From assembly GCF_001969855.1 (NCBI RefSeq), contig NZ_MRBL01000007.1:248001-312000 (forward strand): a stretch of 64,000 bases of DNA. Reading direction: 5' to 3'. Of the stretch, positions 49,859 through 58,769 are shown one piece after another (the first letter of the stretch is position 1; the number at the start of each line of letters is the position of its first letter). A program made the position numbers and the translations under genes. The notes under the pieces were generated by a model. That model was not told where the DNA came from, made no database searches, and saw only the letters and a list, made by a program, of their open reading frames with translations. The stretch is from Bacillus haynesii. GTDB taxonomy: Bacteria; Bacillota; Bacilli; Bacillales; Bacillaceae.

Positions 49859-51166
49859 TTAAGATGATGCGGATTCTTTCTGGTCAAGGGTGATTTGTTT
49901 TGTCATTGTTTTGCCGTTTCGAATGAGGGTAACTTTTACCGTATCCCCGATTTTTGCATCGTTGTAAAGAAGGTTGCGCAGCGCGCTTCCTGTATCGGTT
50001 TCTTTTCCATTAAAGCTGATGATGACATCGTTCTCTTTAAGGCCCGCTTTTTCAGCTGGGGAGCCTGGCGCGACCTGGCGGATGTAGACGCCTTTGTTTA
50101 ACTGGCTGCCGCTTAATCCGAGGGTGCCTGTTTGATAGTTTTCCGGCACCTGCTCAAGATCCATCATGCCGATTCCGATATATGGGCGTTCGATTTTTCC
50201 TTTAGACATCAGTTCTTCAGCAATCGGTTTGACATCATTGCTTGGAATCGCAAATCCGATGCCTTCTACTCCGCTTTCACTGATTTTCATGCTGTTGATG
50301 CCGATCACTTCACCCTTTGTATTCAAAAGGGCGCCTCCGCTGTTGCCGGGGTTGATGGCCGCGTCGGTTTGAATGACGTTCATCTCGGTTTGGCCTGCGG
50401 ATGTATCTACGGAAACGGTCCGATCAACACCGCTGATGATGCCTTGTGTCACCGTGCGGGACAGATCTTTGCCGAGCGGGTTTCCAATAGCGATCACCGA
50501 TTCGCCTGCTTTCAAGCTTGACGAATCGCCGAAAGAGGCGACTTTTTCCACGTGATCAGCGGAAATTTCAACAACGGCAAGGTCTGTCAACGAATCGCTG
50601 CCCAGCAATTTACCTTCCACTTCTTTGCCGTTGGATAAGGAAACCGTCAGTTTCGACGCGCCTTCAACAACGTGGTTATTTGTAATAATGTATGCTTTGC
50701 CGTTTGCTTTTTTATAGATGACACCTGAGCCTGTGCCTGTTTCTTGTTCGCTTGAGCTGCTGCTGTTGCTGTTGCTTTCAAAACCGAACATACCGCTCTC
50801 TGTTTGTTTTTGATAGTTTGAAATACCGACGATGGCGGGAGACATATTTTCCACCATTGTTGAAATGTCGGACGAATTGGTGCTGGACAATTTTTCGGTA
50901 TTCGCTTTATTGGAAGAAGCCGATGAGTTCGACGTCCCGTTTGTTTGTGTCTGGACGGATGCATTGGCCGTTTCGTCTTTGCTATGCTGGTATGTCGTGA
51001 CGCCGAGAACGAGGCTTCCTCCGATGATGCCGCTGAGGATCGGCGTCATCCACGAGAGTCTCCGCTTTTGCTGTTCTGCTTTTTTTATTGCCTGGTCAGG
51101 CTTTTGATCGGAGACGATGAGTTCGTTTTTCGTTTCAAGCTGATCTTCTCTATTATATTCCATCAT
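49859..51166 (-). CDS. htrA: Membrane-anchored serine protease HtrA
   Basis: 435 residues from ATG 51166, seven bases after AGGAG. Cytoplasmic tail (1-38), membrane helix (about 42-60), a Ser/Asn/Thr-rich linker (65-142), trypsin-like domain with H165 (ITNNHVV), D195 (DLAVVE) and S276 (NPGNSGGA), and a C-terminal PDZ domain (about 325-425). It degrades misfolded secreted proteins outside the membrane. In B. subtilis its gene is induced by secretion stress through CssRS. It is divergent from proG, as in B. subtilis. Confidence 0.93.
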   Translation of the reverse strand: MMEYNREDQLETKNELIVSDQKPDQAIKKAEQQKRRLSWMTPILSGIIGGSLVLGVTTYQHSKDETANASVQTQTNGTSNSSASSNKANTEKLSSTNSSDISTMVENMSPAIVGISNYQKQTESGMFGFESNSNSSSSSEQETGTGSGVIYKKANGKAYIITNNHVVEGASKLTVSLSNGKEVEGKLLGSDSLTDLAVVEISADHVEKVASFGDSSSLKAGESVIAIGNPLGKDLSRTVTQGIISGVDRTVSVDTSAGQTEMNVIQTDAAINPGNSGGALLNTKGEVIGINSMKISESGVEGIGFAIPSNDVKPIAEELMSKGKIERPYIGIGMMDLEQVPENYQTGTLGLSGSQLNKGVYIRQVAPGSPAEKAGLKENDVIISFNGKETDTGSALRNLLYNDAKIGDTVKVTLIRNGKTMTKQITLDQKESASS

Positions 51167-51220
51167 TTTCACGCTCCTATTGTTATCATATCCTTTGATG
51201 CCTCAATCATAAACAAAGAC

Positions 51221-51258
51221 TGTGGGATAAACATGAAAACATTGTGGGAAATTGTCAA
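51221..51258 (-). promoter_or_regulatory. htrA promoter region with direct repeats (CssR-site candidate)
   Basis: On the minus strand TTGACA (51258-51253) can be the -35 box. Two CCCACA hexamers (plus-strand TGTGGG at 51221 and 51243) follow, 22 bases apart, on the same face of the helix across the spacer and -10 region. In B. subtilis htrA is activated by CssR here. Assigning these repeats to CssR is an inference. Confidence 0.35.
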
Positions 51259-51321
51259 AGAAAAAGGATAGAATAAATAGGGTGCTATTTATAATATGAC
51301 ATGTCAGAGGTGTTCTAAACG

Positions 51322-52134
51322 TTGAAAAAGATTGGATTTATCGGATACGGAAGCATGGCGCAGATGATTGCGGCCAAACTGCTTGATCAGGAGAAAATCA
51401 GCGATGACATGGTGATCGTCAGCTCAAGGAATGGCGGGAAAACAGAGGAGCTGAGAAAGCTTTACCCGTATGTCGCCTGTCAATCAGCGGAAGAGCTCGC
51501 CAAACAGTGCGGCCTGATTTTCATCTGTGTTCCGCCGATGGCGGTAAAAGAAACGCTTGAGAAAATACAGCCGTTTCTTCAGGAGGATGTGCACATTGTT
51601 TCGATTGCCGCGGGGGTCGAGCTTGACCGGCTTCACGACTGGACAAGCGGACAGGTGACGAGATATATTCCGACACTTACATCTGAAGCCGGGATCGGCG
51701 TTTCGCTTGTTGTCCACGGCGAGCGGGTCGCTGAGGCGGACAAAAGCCGGCTGGAAGAATATCTTTCCGCCTTCAGCACAGTCAAACAGATCAATGAGAG
51801 AGACATTGACGCTGCGAGCAATTTAACTAGCTCTTCACCGGGGTTCATCGCTTCGATTTTTGAAGAATTTGCTCAAGCTGCCGTCAGAAACAGCAGTCTC
51901 ACGAAAGAAGAAGCGTTTCAATTTCTGATTCATTCATTGCTGGGAACGGGCAAGCTGTTAATGGAAAAAGACATGACGTTTGCACAAACGCTTGATCGGG
52001 TCGCGACAAAAGGCGGCATAACCGCAGAAGGTGCGGAAGTCATACAAGATGCCATGCCGGAAGTCTTTGACGAACTGTTTGCCAGAACGATGAAGAAATA
52101 TGAGGATATCAAAGACGCTGTCCGCCGGCAGTGA
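51322..52134 (+). CDS. proG: Pyrroline-5-carboxylate reductase paralogue ProG
   Basis: 270 residues from TTG 51322 with AGAGGTG upstream. N-terminal NAD(P)-binding IGFIGYGSMAQM (residues 4-15), middle FICVPPMAVKETL, and a C-terminal helical dimerisation domain containing SNLTSSSPGFIASIFEEFAQA, a variant of the P5CR signature. It reduces pyrroline-5-carboxylate to proline. Bacillus carries several P5CR genes. Position between htrA and dppA matches B. subtilis proG. Confidence 0.88.
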   Translation: MKKIGFIGYGSMAQMIAAKLLDQEKISDDMVIVSSRNGGKTEELRKLYPYVACQSAEELAKQCGLIFICVPPMAVKETLEKIQPFLQEDVHIVSIAAGVELDRLHDWTSGQVTRYIPTLTSEAGIGVSLVVHGERVAEADKSRLEEYLSAFSTVKQINERDIDAASNLTSSSPGFIASIFEEFAQAAVRNSSLTKEEAFQFLIHSLLGTGKLLMEKDMTFAQTLDRVATKGGITAEGAEVIQDAMPEVFDELFARTMKKYEDIKDAVRRQ

Positions 52135-52167
52135 GCCGCGGCATTCATCGACATATCCGGACATCCC

Positions 52168-52191
52168 AAAGCTGCCTGATCAGGCAGCTTT
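52168..52191 (+). terminator. Terminator of proG
   Basis: AAAGCTGCCTGA/TCAGGCAGCTTT perfect 12-bp palindrome followed by ATTATTT. Confidence 0.75.
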
Positions 52192-52261
52192 ATTATTTAA
52201 GTTCGACAATATTCATCAAAATTCCAATTATATATTAAATTTCTAAAATTACCAATGGTTA

Positions 52262-52303
52262 TTGCATTTCTATTAAAATTCTAATATAATTTGTTAGAAT
52301 ATT
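52262..52303 (+). promoter_or_regulatory. dpp operon promoter with CodY-like box
   Basis: TTGCAT, 17 bases, TATAAT (52285-52290) forms a strong SigA promoter. ATTTGTTAGAATATT (52289-52303) overlaps its -10/+1 region and matches the CodY consensus AATTTTCWGAAAATT at 11 of 15 positions. The dpp operon of B. subtilis is a classic CodY target, which supports the reading. The surrounding 160 bases are very AT-rich. Confidence 0.55.
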
Positions 52304-52352
52304 CCCAAAATAATAAAAAATTTGAGACGTTTTTCATAAGGGGTGGTTTTTT

Positions 52353-53177
52353 GTGAAGCTTTATCTGTCTGTTGATATGGAGGGGATTTCCGGACTTCCG
52401 GATGATACGTTCGTCGATTCAAGCAAGCTGAACTATGAAAGAGGCCGGAAGATCATGACGGACGAGGCCAATCATGTGATTGACGAAGCGTTCAAAAGCG
52501 GATGCAGAGAGGTGCTTGTCAATGACAGCCACTCTAAAATGAACAACCTTTTAGTTGAGCGGCTTCATCCTGATGCGCAGCTCATTTCGGGAGATGTCAA
52601 GCCGTTTTCGATGGTTCAGGGACTTGACGATACATGCGATGGAGCCGTGTTCGTCGGCTACCATGCAAGAGCGTCGATGAGAGGCGTGATGTCACACAGC
52701 ATGATTTTCGGCGTCAGACATTTTTACATAAACGATCAGGCGGTGGGCGAGCTAGGGTTTAACGCTTATGTTGCCGGTTATTACGGCGTCCCGGTCATCA
52801 TGGTTGCCGGTGACAGCGAGGCGGCAGTTGAGGCGGAGGAGCTGATTCCGAACGTAACGACAGCAGCCGTCAAGGAAACGATCTCCCGCTCGGCGGTCAA
52901 ATGCCTGACACCGGAGAAAGCGGGGCGGCTTTTAAGAGAACGGACGGCATATGCGATTCAAAACCGCGGTCAAGTCAAGCCGCTCACGCCTCCGGACAGG
53001 CCGGTGCTGCGGATAGAATTTGCCAATTACGGCCAAGCCGAGTGGGCGAGTCTGATGCCGGGTGCTGAAATCGAACCGCAAACGACGACTGTCCGCTATC
53101 AAGCGAAAGACATTCTTGAAGCCTATCAAGCGATGCTTGTCATGACCGAGCTTGCGATGAGAACGACATTCTCCTAG
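52353..53177 (+). CDS. dppA: D-aminopeptidase DppA
   Basis: 274 residues from GTG 52353 after AAGGGGTGG. The zinc ligands known for B. subtilis DppA are all present at the same positions: D8, E10, H60, H104 and E133, with H115 as catalytic residue. It cleaves D-Ala-containing peptides in the cytoplasm as a decamer. As first gene of the operon it processes D-amino-acid peptides imported by DppBCDE. Confidence 0.94.
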   Translation: MKLYLSVDMEGISGLPDDTFVDSSKLNYERGRKIMTDEANHVIDEAFKSGCREVLVNDSHSKMNNLLVERLHPDAQLISGDVKPFSMVQGLDDTCDGAVFVGYHARASMRGVMSHSMIFGVRHFYINDQAVGELGFNAYVAGYYGVPVIMVAGDSEAAVEAEELIPNVTTAAVKETISRSAVKCLTPEKAGRLLRERTAYAIQNRGQVKPLTPPDRPVLRIEFANYGQAEWASLMPGAEIEPQTTTVRYQAKDILEAYQAMLVMTELAMRTTFS

Positions 53178-53192
53178 GAAGGTGGGATGAAA

Positions 53193-54119
53193 ATGGCGGG
53201 TTACATCATGAAGCGGCTCCTGTCGATGCTGGCGACCATTTTGGTGATCACGACATTGACCTTTGTGATGATGAAAGTGATTCCGGGCTCTCCCTTCAAT
53301 GAAGAAAGAAACACGAATGAAGCGGTTCAGCGCAACCTTGAGGCTTACTACCAGCTGGATGAGCCTCTCTTTGTTCAATATTTGTATTATGTAAAGTCGA
53401 TCGTTACCTTTGATTTCGGACCGTCGATTAAGCAGCCTTCGCAAAGCGTGAACGATTTGCTGTCAAGAGGGTTCCCTGTTTCGTTTGAGCTGGGGATGAC
53501 GGCGCTTATTGTCGCGGTCATTTCCGGGATCGCACTCGGAATCTTTGCGGCGCTGCGGCAAAACGGCATCATCGACTATATAGCGATGACCATTGCCGTT
53601 CTCGGCATTTCGGTTCCCAACTTTATTATGGCGACCTTGCTGATACAGCAATTTGCCGTCAATTGGAACATATTCCCTCCGTCGACATGGACGAGCCCGC
53701 TTCATATGGTGCTTCCGACTGCTGCTTTGGCGATGGGGCCGCTGGCGATTATCGCAAGGCTGACCCGCTCCAGCATGATCGAAGTGCTGACACAGGATTA
53801 TATCCGAACAGCCCGGGCTAAAGGGCTTTCCCCTTTTAAAATTGTCATGAAGCATGCCCTGAAAAACGCCCTTATGCCTGTCGTAACGATTCTCGGGACG
53901 CTTACCGCTGCGATTTTAACGGGGAGCTTCGTCATCGAAAAAATCTTTGCGATTCCGGGCATGGGAAAATATTTTGTTGAAAGCATCAATTCCCGCGATT
54001 ACCCCGTGATTATGGGCACCACCGTTTTTTACAGCATCATCCTCATCATCATGTTGTTTCTTGTCGACATGGCCTACGGAATCCTGGATCCGCGTATTAA
54101 ACTGCATAAGAAAGGGTGA
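53193..54119 (+). CDS. dppB: Dipeptide ABC transporter permease DppB
   Basis: 308 residues from ATG 53193, seven bases after AAGGTGG (ATG 53187 is too close); this is the B. subtilis length. Helix 1 follows MKRLLSMLATILVITTLTFV, then five more helices, with the EAA-like loop TRSSMIEVLTQDYIRTARAKG near 195 for the ATPase. It imports di- and tripeptides, in particular murein-derived ones. Confidence 0.93.
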   Translation: MAGYIMKRLLSMLATILVITTLTFVMMKVIPGSPFNEERNTNEAVQRNLEAYYQLDEPLFVQYLYYVKSIVTFDFGPSIKQPSQSVNDLLSRGFPVSFELGMTALIVAVISGIALGIFAALRQNGIIDYIAMTIAVLGISVPNFIMATLLIQQFAVNWNIFPPSTWTSPLHMVLPTAALAMGPLAIIARLTRSSMIEVLTQDYIRTARAKGLSPFKIVMKHALKNALMPVVTILGTLTAAILTGSFVIEKIFAIPGMGKYFVESINSRDYPVIMGTTVFYSIILIIMLFLVDMAYGILDPRIKLHKKG

Positions 54120-54123
54120 GCTT

Positions 54124-55083
54124 ATGAGCCTTCCAGTCCGCACAGAAAACGAAGCGTCTTCGGGCAGTGATATTCCTGTTGAATGGTTTGCCCCGCTGAA
54201 ACAGAAGCAGGATGAGCGTGAATCCGTCGCAAGGCCGAGCCTGTCATACTGGCAGAACGCCTGGCGGATTTTAAGGAAAAACAAGCTGGCGATGGCGGGA
54301 TTGGGCGTGTTAATCTTCCTGCTCATCATGGCTGTTCTCGGACCGGTTCTTTCTCCGCACAGCGTCACCCAGCAGACGCTTTCCGAGCAAAACCTGCCGC
54401 CGTCGACGGAGCATTGGTTCGGAACCGATGAGCTCGGCCGCGATGTGTTTACAAGAACGTGGTACGGAGCGAGGATTTCTTTGTTTGTCGGTGTTATGGC
54501 GGCTTTGATCGATTTTGCAATCGGCGTCATCTATGGCGGCATCGCCGGTTATAAAGGCGGCAAAACAGACCACGTCATGATGCGGGTCATCGAAGTGCTG
54601 CACGGACTGCCTTATTTATTGGTCGTCATTCTTCTCATGGTCATGATGGGGCCTGGACTCGGGACGATCATCGTTGCGCTGACTGTCACCGGCTGGGTCG
54701 GCATGGCGCGGATCGTCAGGGGGCAGGTTTTGAAGGTGAAGCATGATGAGCATGTCCTCGCTTCTAAAACCTTTGGAGCGAAAACGATAAGGATCATCAG
54801 GCGGAATCTCCTTCCGAACATGATGGGAGCGATCATCGTTCAGATGACCTTGACGGTGCCGTCGGCCATTTTTGCCGAAGCATTTCTCAGTTTCCTCGGT
54901 TTGGGCATTCAAGCCCCGTTTGCGAGCTGGGGTGTTATGGCGAACGACGGCCTTCCGGTGATTTTGTCGGGGCACTGGTGGCGGCTGTTTTTTCCCGCTT
55001 TCTTTATTTCATTAACAATGTTCGCTTTTAATGTTGTTGGAGACGGACTGCAGGATGCGTTAGATCCGAAGCTGAGGAGGTAA
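54124..55083 (+). CDS. dppC: Dipeptide ABC transporter permease DppC
   Basis: 319 residues from ATG 54124 after AAGGGTGAG, four bases after dppB. An OppC-type N-terminal extension (about 1-55) is followed by six helices; AMAGLGVLIFLLIMAVLGP in helix 1 and the loop VRGQVLKVKHDEHVLASKTFG near 205. Partner of DppB. Confidence 0.93.
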   Translation: MSLPVRTENEASSGSDIPVEWFAPLKQKQDERESVARPSLSYWQNAWRILRKNKLAMAGLGVLIFLLIMAVLGPVLSPHSVTQQTLSEQNLPPSTEHWFGTDELGRDVFTRTWYGARISLFVGVMAALIDFAIGVIYGGIAGYKGGKTDHVMMRVIEVLHGLPYLLVVILLMVMMGPGLGTIIVALTVTGWVGMARIVRGQVLKVKHDEHVLASKTFGAKTIRIIRRNLLPNMMGAIIVQMTLTVPSAIFAEAFLSFLGLGIQAPFASWGVMANDGLPVILSGHWWRLFFPAFFISLTMFAFNVVGDGLQDALDPKLRR

Positions 55084-55090
55084 TGTATTT

Positions 55091-56089
55091 TTGCGGAAAA
55101 AAGTATTGGAAGTCGAGAATCTGCATGTTTCATTTACGACATACGGCGGAACGGTCAAAGCCGTCCGCGGCGTGAGCTTTGAGTTATATGAGGGGGAGAC
55201 GTTTGCGATTGTCGGCGAGTCGGGATGCGGAAAAAGCGTGACATCGCAAAGCATCATGCGGCTTTTGCCGAAGTTTTCGGCAACGATCACTGACGGTGTG
55301 ATCCGTTTTAAGGGAAAAGACTTGCGCCATCTGTCCGAAAAAGAGATGAGAAAGATCAGAGGGGCCGAAATCTCAATGATCTTCCAGGACCCCATGACGG
55401 CCCTGAATCCGACCTTGACCGTCGGAGACCAGCTGACAGAAGCGCTTTTGGAACATCGGCCCGTGTCTAAAACAGACGCTCGAAAAGCTGTCATTTCGAT
55501 GCTTGAGCTCGTCGGGATCCCGAATCCGAAAGAGCGTTTGAGGCAGTATCCGCATCAATTCAGCGGAGGGATGAGGCAGCGGATCGTGATCGCCATGGCG
55601 CTCATCTGCGAACCGGAGATTCTGATTGCGGATGAACCGACAACCGCGCTTGATGTCACCATTCAGGCGCAAATTCTTGAGCTGTTTAAAGACATTCAGC
55701 GGAAAACCGGGGTATCCATCATTTTAATCACCCATGATTTAGGCGTAGTCGCACAGACAGCGGACAGAATCGCCGTGATGTACGCCGGGAAAATAGCGGA
55801 AACGGGAGCGAGGAGGGATATTTTTTACCGTCCGCAGCACCCGTATACAAAAGGCTTGCTGCATTCCGTTCCGAGGCTTGATCTTGAAGGTGCAGATCTC
55901 GTTCCGATTGACGGGACGCCGCCGGATTTGTTTTCTCCGCCTGAAGGTTGTCCGTTTACGGCGCGCTGTTCCCATGCAATGGAAGTGTGCGGCAAGGTTC
56001 ATCCTGCCGTTACAGAAGTGTCGGCGGGTCATCGTGTGTGCTGCTGGCTTCAAGATGAAAGGGCGAAACGGGCTCTGCTGACGACATAA
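55091..56089 (+). CDS. dppD: Dipeptide ABC transporter ATPase DppD
   Basis: 332 residues from TTG 55091, about ten bases after GAGGAGG. Walker A GESGCGKSV (near 40), signature QFSGGMRQR, Walker B ILIADEPTTALD, H-loop LITHDLG, and the Opp-type C-terminal extension with Cys residues (GCPFTARCSHAMEVC) that can bind an iron-sulfur cluster. Opp/Dpp systems use two different ATPases; the second is probably YkfD at the operon end. Confidence 0.93.
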   Translation: MRKKVLEVENLHVSFTTYGGTVKAVRGVSFELYEGETFAIVGESGCGKSVTSQSIMRLLPKFSATITDGVIRFKGKDLRHLSEKEMRKIRGAEISMIFQDPMTALNPTLTVGDQLTEALLEHRPVSKTDARKAVISMLELVGIPNPKERLRQYPHQFSGGMRQRIVIAMALICEPEILIADEPTTALDVTIQAQILELFKDIQRKTGVSIILITHDLGVVAQTADRIAVMYAGKIAETGARRDIFYRPQHPYTKGLLHSVPRLDLEGADLVPIDGTPPDLFSPPEGCPFTARCSHAMEVCGKVHPAVTEVSAGHRVCCWLQDERAKRALLTT

Positions 56090-56121
56090 TCATGAGATCG
56101 ATTTTCAAATGGGGGGATTTG

Positions 56122-57747
56122 ATGAAAAGGCTAGCGAGCGTGTTGGCTGCCGCATTTGCGGTCATTTTGCTGTTCGGATGTACGGCAAATGAACAGGCGG
56201 GGCAGGAGACGAAGAAGAAAGCGAAAGAAACGGCTGGAGAACAGGTCCTGAAGCTGAACAATGAAAATGAACCGACATCTTTTGATCCGCCGATCGGCTT
56301 TAATAATGTCTCATGGCAGGCGCTGAACAATTTGATGGAAGGTTTAACAAGGCTTGGCGCAGACCATGAACCAGAAGCTGCGTCCGCCGAAAAGTGGAAC
56401 ATTTCCGACGATGGGAAGACATATACTTTTACAATCCGTGATGATGCCAAATGGTCAAACGGAGACCCTTTAACCGCAGGGGACTTTGAATATGCGTGGA
56501 AGCGTCTGCTCGATCCGAAAACGGGCTCCTCCGCCGCGTTTTTAGGCTACTTTATCGAAGGCGGCGAGGCCTTTAACAGCGGAAAAGGTGCAAAGGATGA
56601 TGTCAAAGTCAAAGCGGTGGATGAAAAGACGCTTAAGGTGACGCTCGAGAGTCCGCAGCAGTCGTTTTTAAGCATTGTAGCCAATCCGGCCTTTTTCCCG
56701 GTTCCTCAGAAAGTCGCCGAAAAAAATCCGAAATGGCATGAAGAAGCTGCTACATTCGTCGGCAACGGTCCGTTTAAACTGACAGAATGGAAGCATGATG
56801 AAAGCTTTACGATGGTAAAGAGCGATACGTATTGGGACCGGGATACTGTGAAGCTTGATAAAGTGATATGGGCGATGGTCGATGACAGAAATACCGACTA
56901 CCAAATGTTTGAGTCGAATGAGCTCGATACGGCTTATGTACCGGCTGAAATGAGCGAGAAGCTGAGAGGTTCTGACGAGGTGAAGGTGTTCGATCAGGCC
57001 GGTCTTTACTATTACAGGTTCAATGTCAATAAAGAACCGTTCCAGAATGAAAAGATCAGAAAAGCGTTTGCGATGGCCGTTGATCAGCAGGAAATCGTCG
57101 ATTATGTCACGAAAAACGGTGAAAAACCGGCCCGCGGATTTGTGTCTCCGGGAATCAAAGGACCGAACGGCAAGGATTTTCGCGAGGAAGGCGGCGACTT
57201 GCTCAAATATGACGCCGATGAAGCGAAACAGCTGCTCGAAAAAGGCATGAAGGAAGAAAGCTACGAAAAGCTGCCTGTCGTTACGCTGACATACAGCACA
57301 AAACCGGAGCATAAAAAAATGGCGGAAGCGATTCAGCAAAAGCTGAAAAGTACGCTCGGCGTCGATGTGAAGCTCGCCAATATGGAATGGAACACGTTCC
57401 TTGAAGAACAGAAGGCGCTCAAATTCCAATTTTCCCAAAGCTCTTTTCTGGCTGATTATGCTGACCCGATCAACTTTCTGGAAAGCTTTCAAACGGGTAA
57501 CGCAATGAACAGAACCGGCTGGAGCAATTCAGAGTATGACAAGCTGATCAAGGCGGCGAAAAACGAAGCTGATGAAGATAAGCGCACAGAGCTGCTCCAT
57601 CAGGCTGAAGAACTGCTGTTTGAAGGGTTGCCGATCATACCGATCCACTTCTACAATCAAGTCCATTTGGAAAAGGAGAATGTGAAAGGCATCGTCCGTC
57701 ATCCAGTCGGCTACATCGAACTGAAATGGGCCGAAAAAACGTCATAA
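56122..57747 (+). CDS. dppE: Dipeptide-binding lipoprotein DppE
   Basis: 541 residues from ATG 56122 after GGGGGGATTTG. Lipobox ILLFGC (Cys near 20), then an OppA/DppA-type family 5 binding protein (LNNENEPTSFDPPIGFNNVS, ANDxxTAGDFEYAWKRLLDP region at about 110-130). In B. subtilis DppE binds the murein tripeptide and dipeptides. It is the last transporter gene before the ykf recycling genes. Confidence 0.93.
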   Translation: MKRLASVLAAAFAVILLFGCTANEQAGQETKKKAKETAGEQVLKLNNENEPTSFDPPIGFNNVSWQALNNLMEGLTRLGADHEPEAASAEKWNISDDGKTYTFTIRDDAKWSNGDPLTAGDFEYAWKRLLDPKTGSSAAFLGYFIEGGEAFNSGKGAKDDVKVKAVDEKTLKVTLESPQQSFLSIVANPAFFPVPQKVAEKNPKWHEEAATFVGNGPFKLTEWKHDESFTMVKSDTYWDRDTVKLDKVIWAMVDDRNTDYQMFESNELDTAYVPAEMSEKLRGSDEVKVFDQAGLYYYRFNVNKEPFQNEKIRKAFAMAVDQQEIVDYVTKNGEKPARGFVSPGIKGPNGKDFREEGGDLLKYDADEAKQLLEKGMKEESYEKLPVVTLTYSTKPEHKKMAEAIQQKLKSTLGVDVKLANMEWNTFLEEQKALKFQFSQSSFLADYADPINFLESFQTGNAMNRTGWSNSEYDKLIKAAKNEADEDKRTELLHQAEELLFEGLPIIPIHFYNQVHLEKENVKGIVRHPVGYIELKWAEKTS

Positions 57748-57828
57748 TCAAACTTGTCCGTCTGCCCCTTGCTTTGTGCGCGCCACCGCACAGAGGCGGA
57801 CGGACTTTTCATAAAGGGGATGTCTCTG

Positions 57829-58752
57829 TTGAATATTGCGCCTCAAAGATTAATGAAGGGAGATACGGTTGGTGTGATTGCGCCGGCCAGTCCGCCCGTC
57901 CCCGAAAAGCTTGACCGCGCCGTCCGGTTTTTAAAAGAATTCGGGCTTGAAGTCAAAGTGGGACCCTCAGCCGCCGAAAGGCACGGCTATTTGGCGGGGA
58001 GCGATGAAGAGCGTCTGCGGGATCTGCACGACATGTTTGAAGACCGTTCGGTCAAGGCTGTCATCTGTGCCTGCGGAGGTTACGGCACGGCACGGATTGC
58101 CGAAAAAATTGACTACCGGCTCATCAAAAGCCGCCCGAAAATTTTTTGGGGTTATTCAGATATTACTTTTTTACATACAGCGATCAGGCAAAACAGCGGA
58201 CTTATTACATTTCACGGCCCGATGCTCAGTTCGGACATCGGCAAAGAAGACGTGCATCCGCTCACCCGGCGCTCCTTCCGGCAGCTGTTTCAAAAAATGA
58301 CGCTCACTTATACAGAGGAACTGTCACCATTGGAAACGCTCGTAAACGGTGCGGCGGAAGGAGAGCTCGTCGGCGGGAACCTCGCCCTTCTGGTGACGAC
58401 GCTCGGTACGCCTTATGAAATCGATACGAAAGGAAAGCTTTTGTTTATCGAGGATGTCGATGAAGAGCCTTACCGAATCGACCGGATGCTGAATCAATTG
58501 AAAATGGCGGGGAAATTATCGGACGCCGCTGGCATCCTGCTGTGCGACTTTCATAACTGCACCCCGAAAAAACGCGATGAGTCGCTCACATTAAAAGAGG
58601 TTTTCCAAGATTATATCGCCTTTGAAGGAAAACCGGCGCTGTCAGGCTTTAAAATCGGCCATTGTTCACCGAATATCGCCGTTCCGGTGGGGGTGAAAGC
58701 CGTCCTTGACGCCGGCAAAAAACGGCTCACCATCGACCCGGGAATTTCTTAA
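57829..58752 (+). CDS. ykfA: LD-carboxypeptidase family protein YkfA (S66)
   Basis: 307 residues from TTG 57829, nine bases after AAAGGGG; ATG 57820 directly touches that site but remains possible. Peptidase S66 family: GDTVGVIAPASPP (nucleophile region near N-terminus), CACGGYGTARI, FWGYSDITFLH, VGGNLALLVTTLGTP and the Glu/His pair late (GFKIGHCSPNIAVPVG). It is thought to trim murein peptides between L- and D-residues, or to give immunity to related peptides as MccF does. Its place with DppE and YkfBC supports murein peptide recycling. Confidence 0.88.
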   Translation: MNIAPQRLMKGDTVGVIAPASPPVPEKLDRAVRFLKEFGLEVKVGPSAAERHGYLAGSDEERLRDLHDMFEDRSVKAVICACGGYGTARIAEKIDYRLIKSRPKIFWGYSDITFLHTAIRQNSGLITFHGPMLSSDIGKEDVHPLTRRSFRQLFQKMTLTYTEELSPLETLVNGAAEGELVGGNLALLVTTLGTPYEIDTKGKLLFIEDVDEEPYRIDRMLNQLKMAGKLSDAAGILLCDFHNCTPKKRDESLTLKEVFQDYIAFEGKPALSGFKIGHCSPNIAVPVGVKAVLDAGKKRLTIDPGIS

Positions 58753-58769
58753 TGGGAAAGGAGGCCGCC

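Noticed and set aside
49693..49887. Minus-strand frame of 64 codons across the right end of the mobile cassette
   Set aside because: It overlaps the htrA 3' end, the htrA terminator and the element end. No ribosome site or family resemblance was seen.
50132..51271. Several plus-strand frames opposite htrA
   Set aside because: All lie antisense to the protease gene and its promoter region.
56668..57492. Minus-strand frame of 274 codons inside dppE
   Set aside because: It is an antisense shadow of the binding-protein gene; no promoter or ribosome site.
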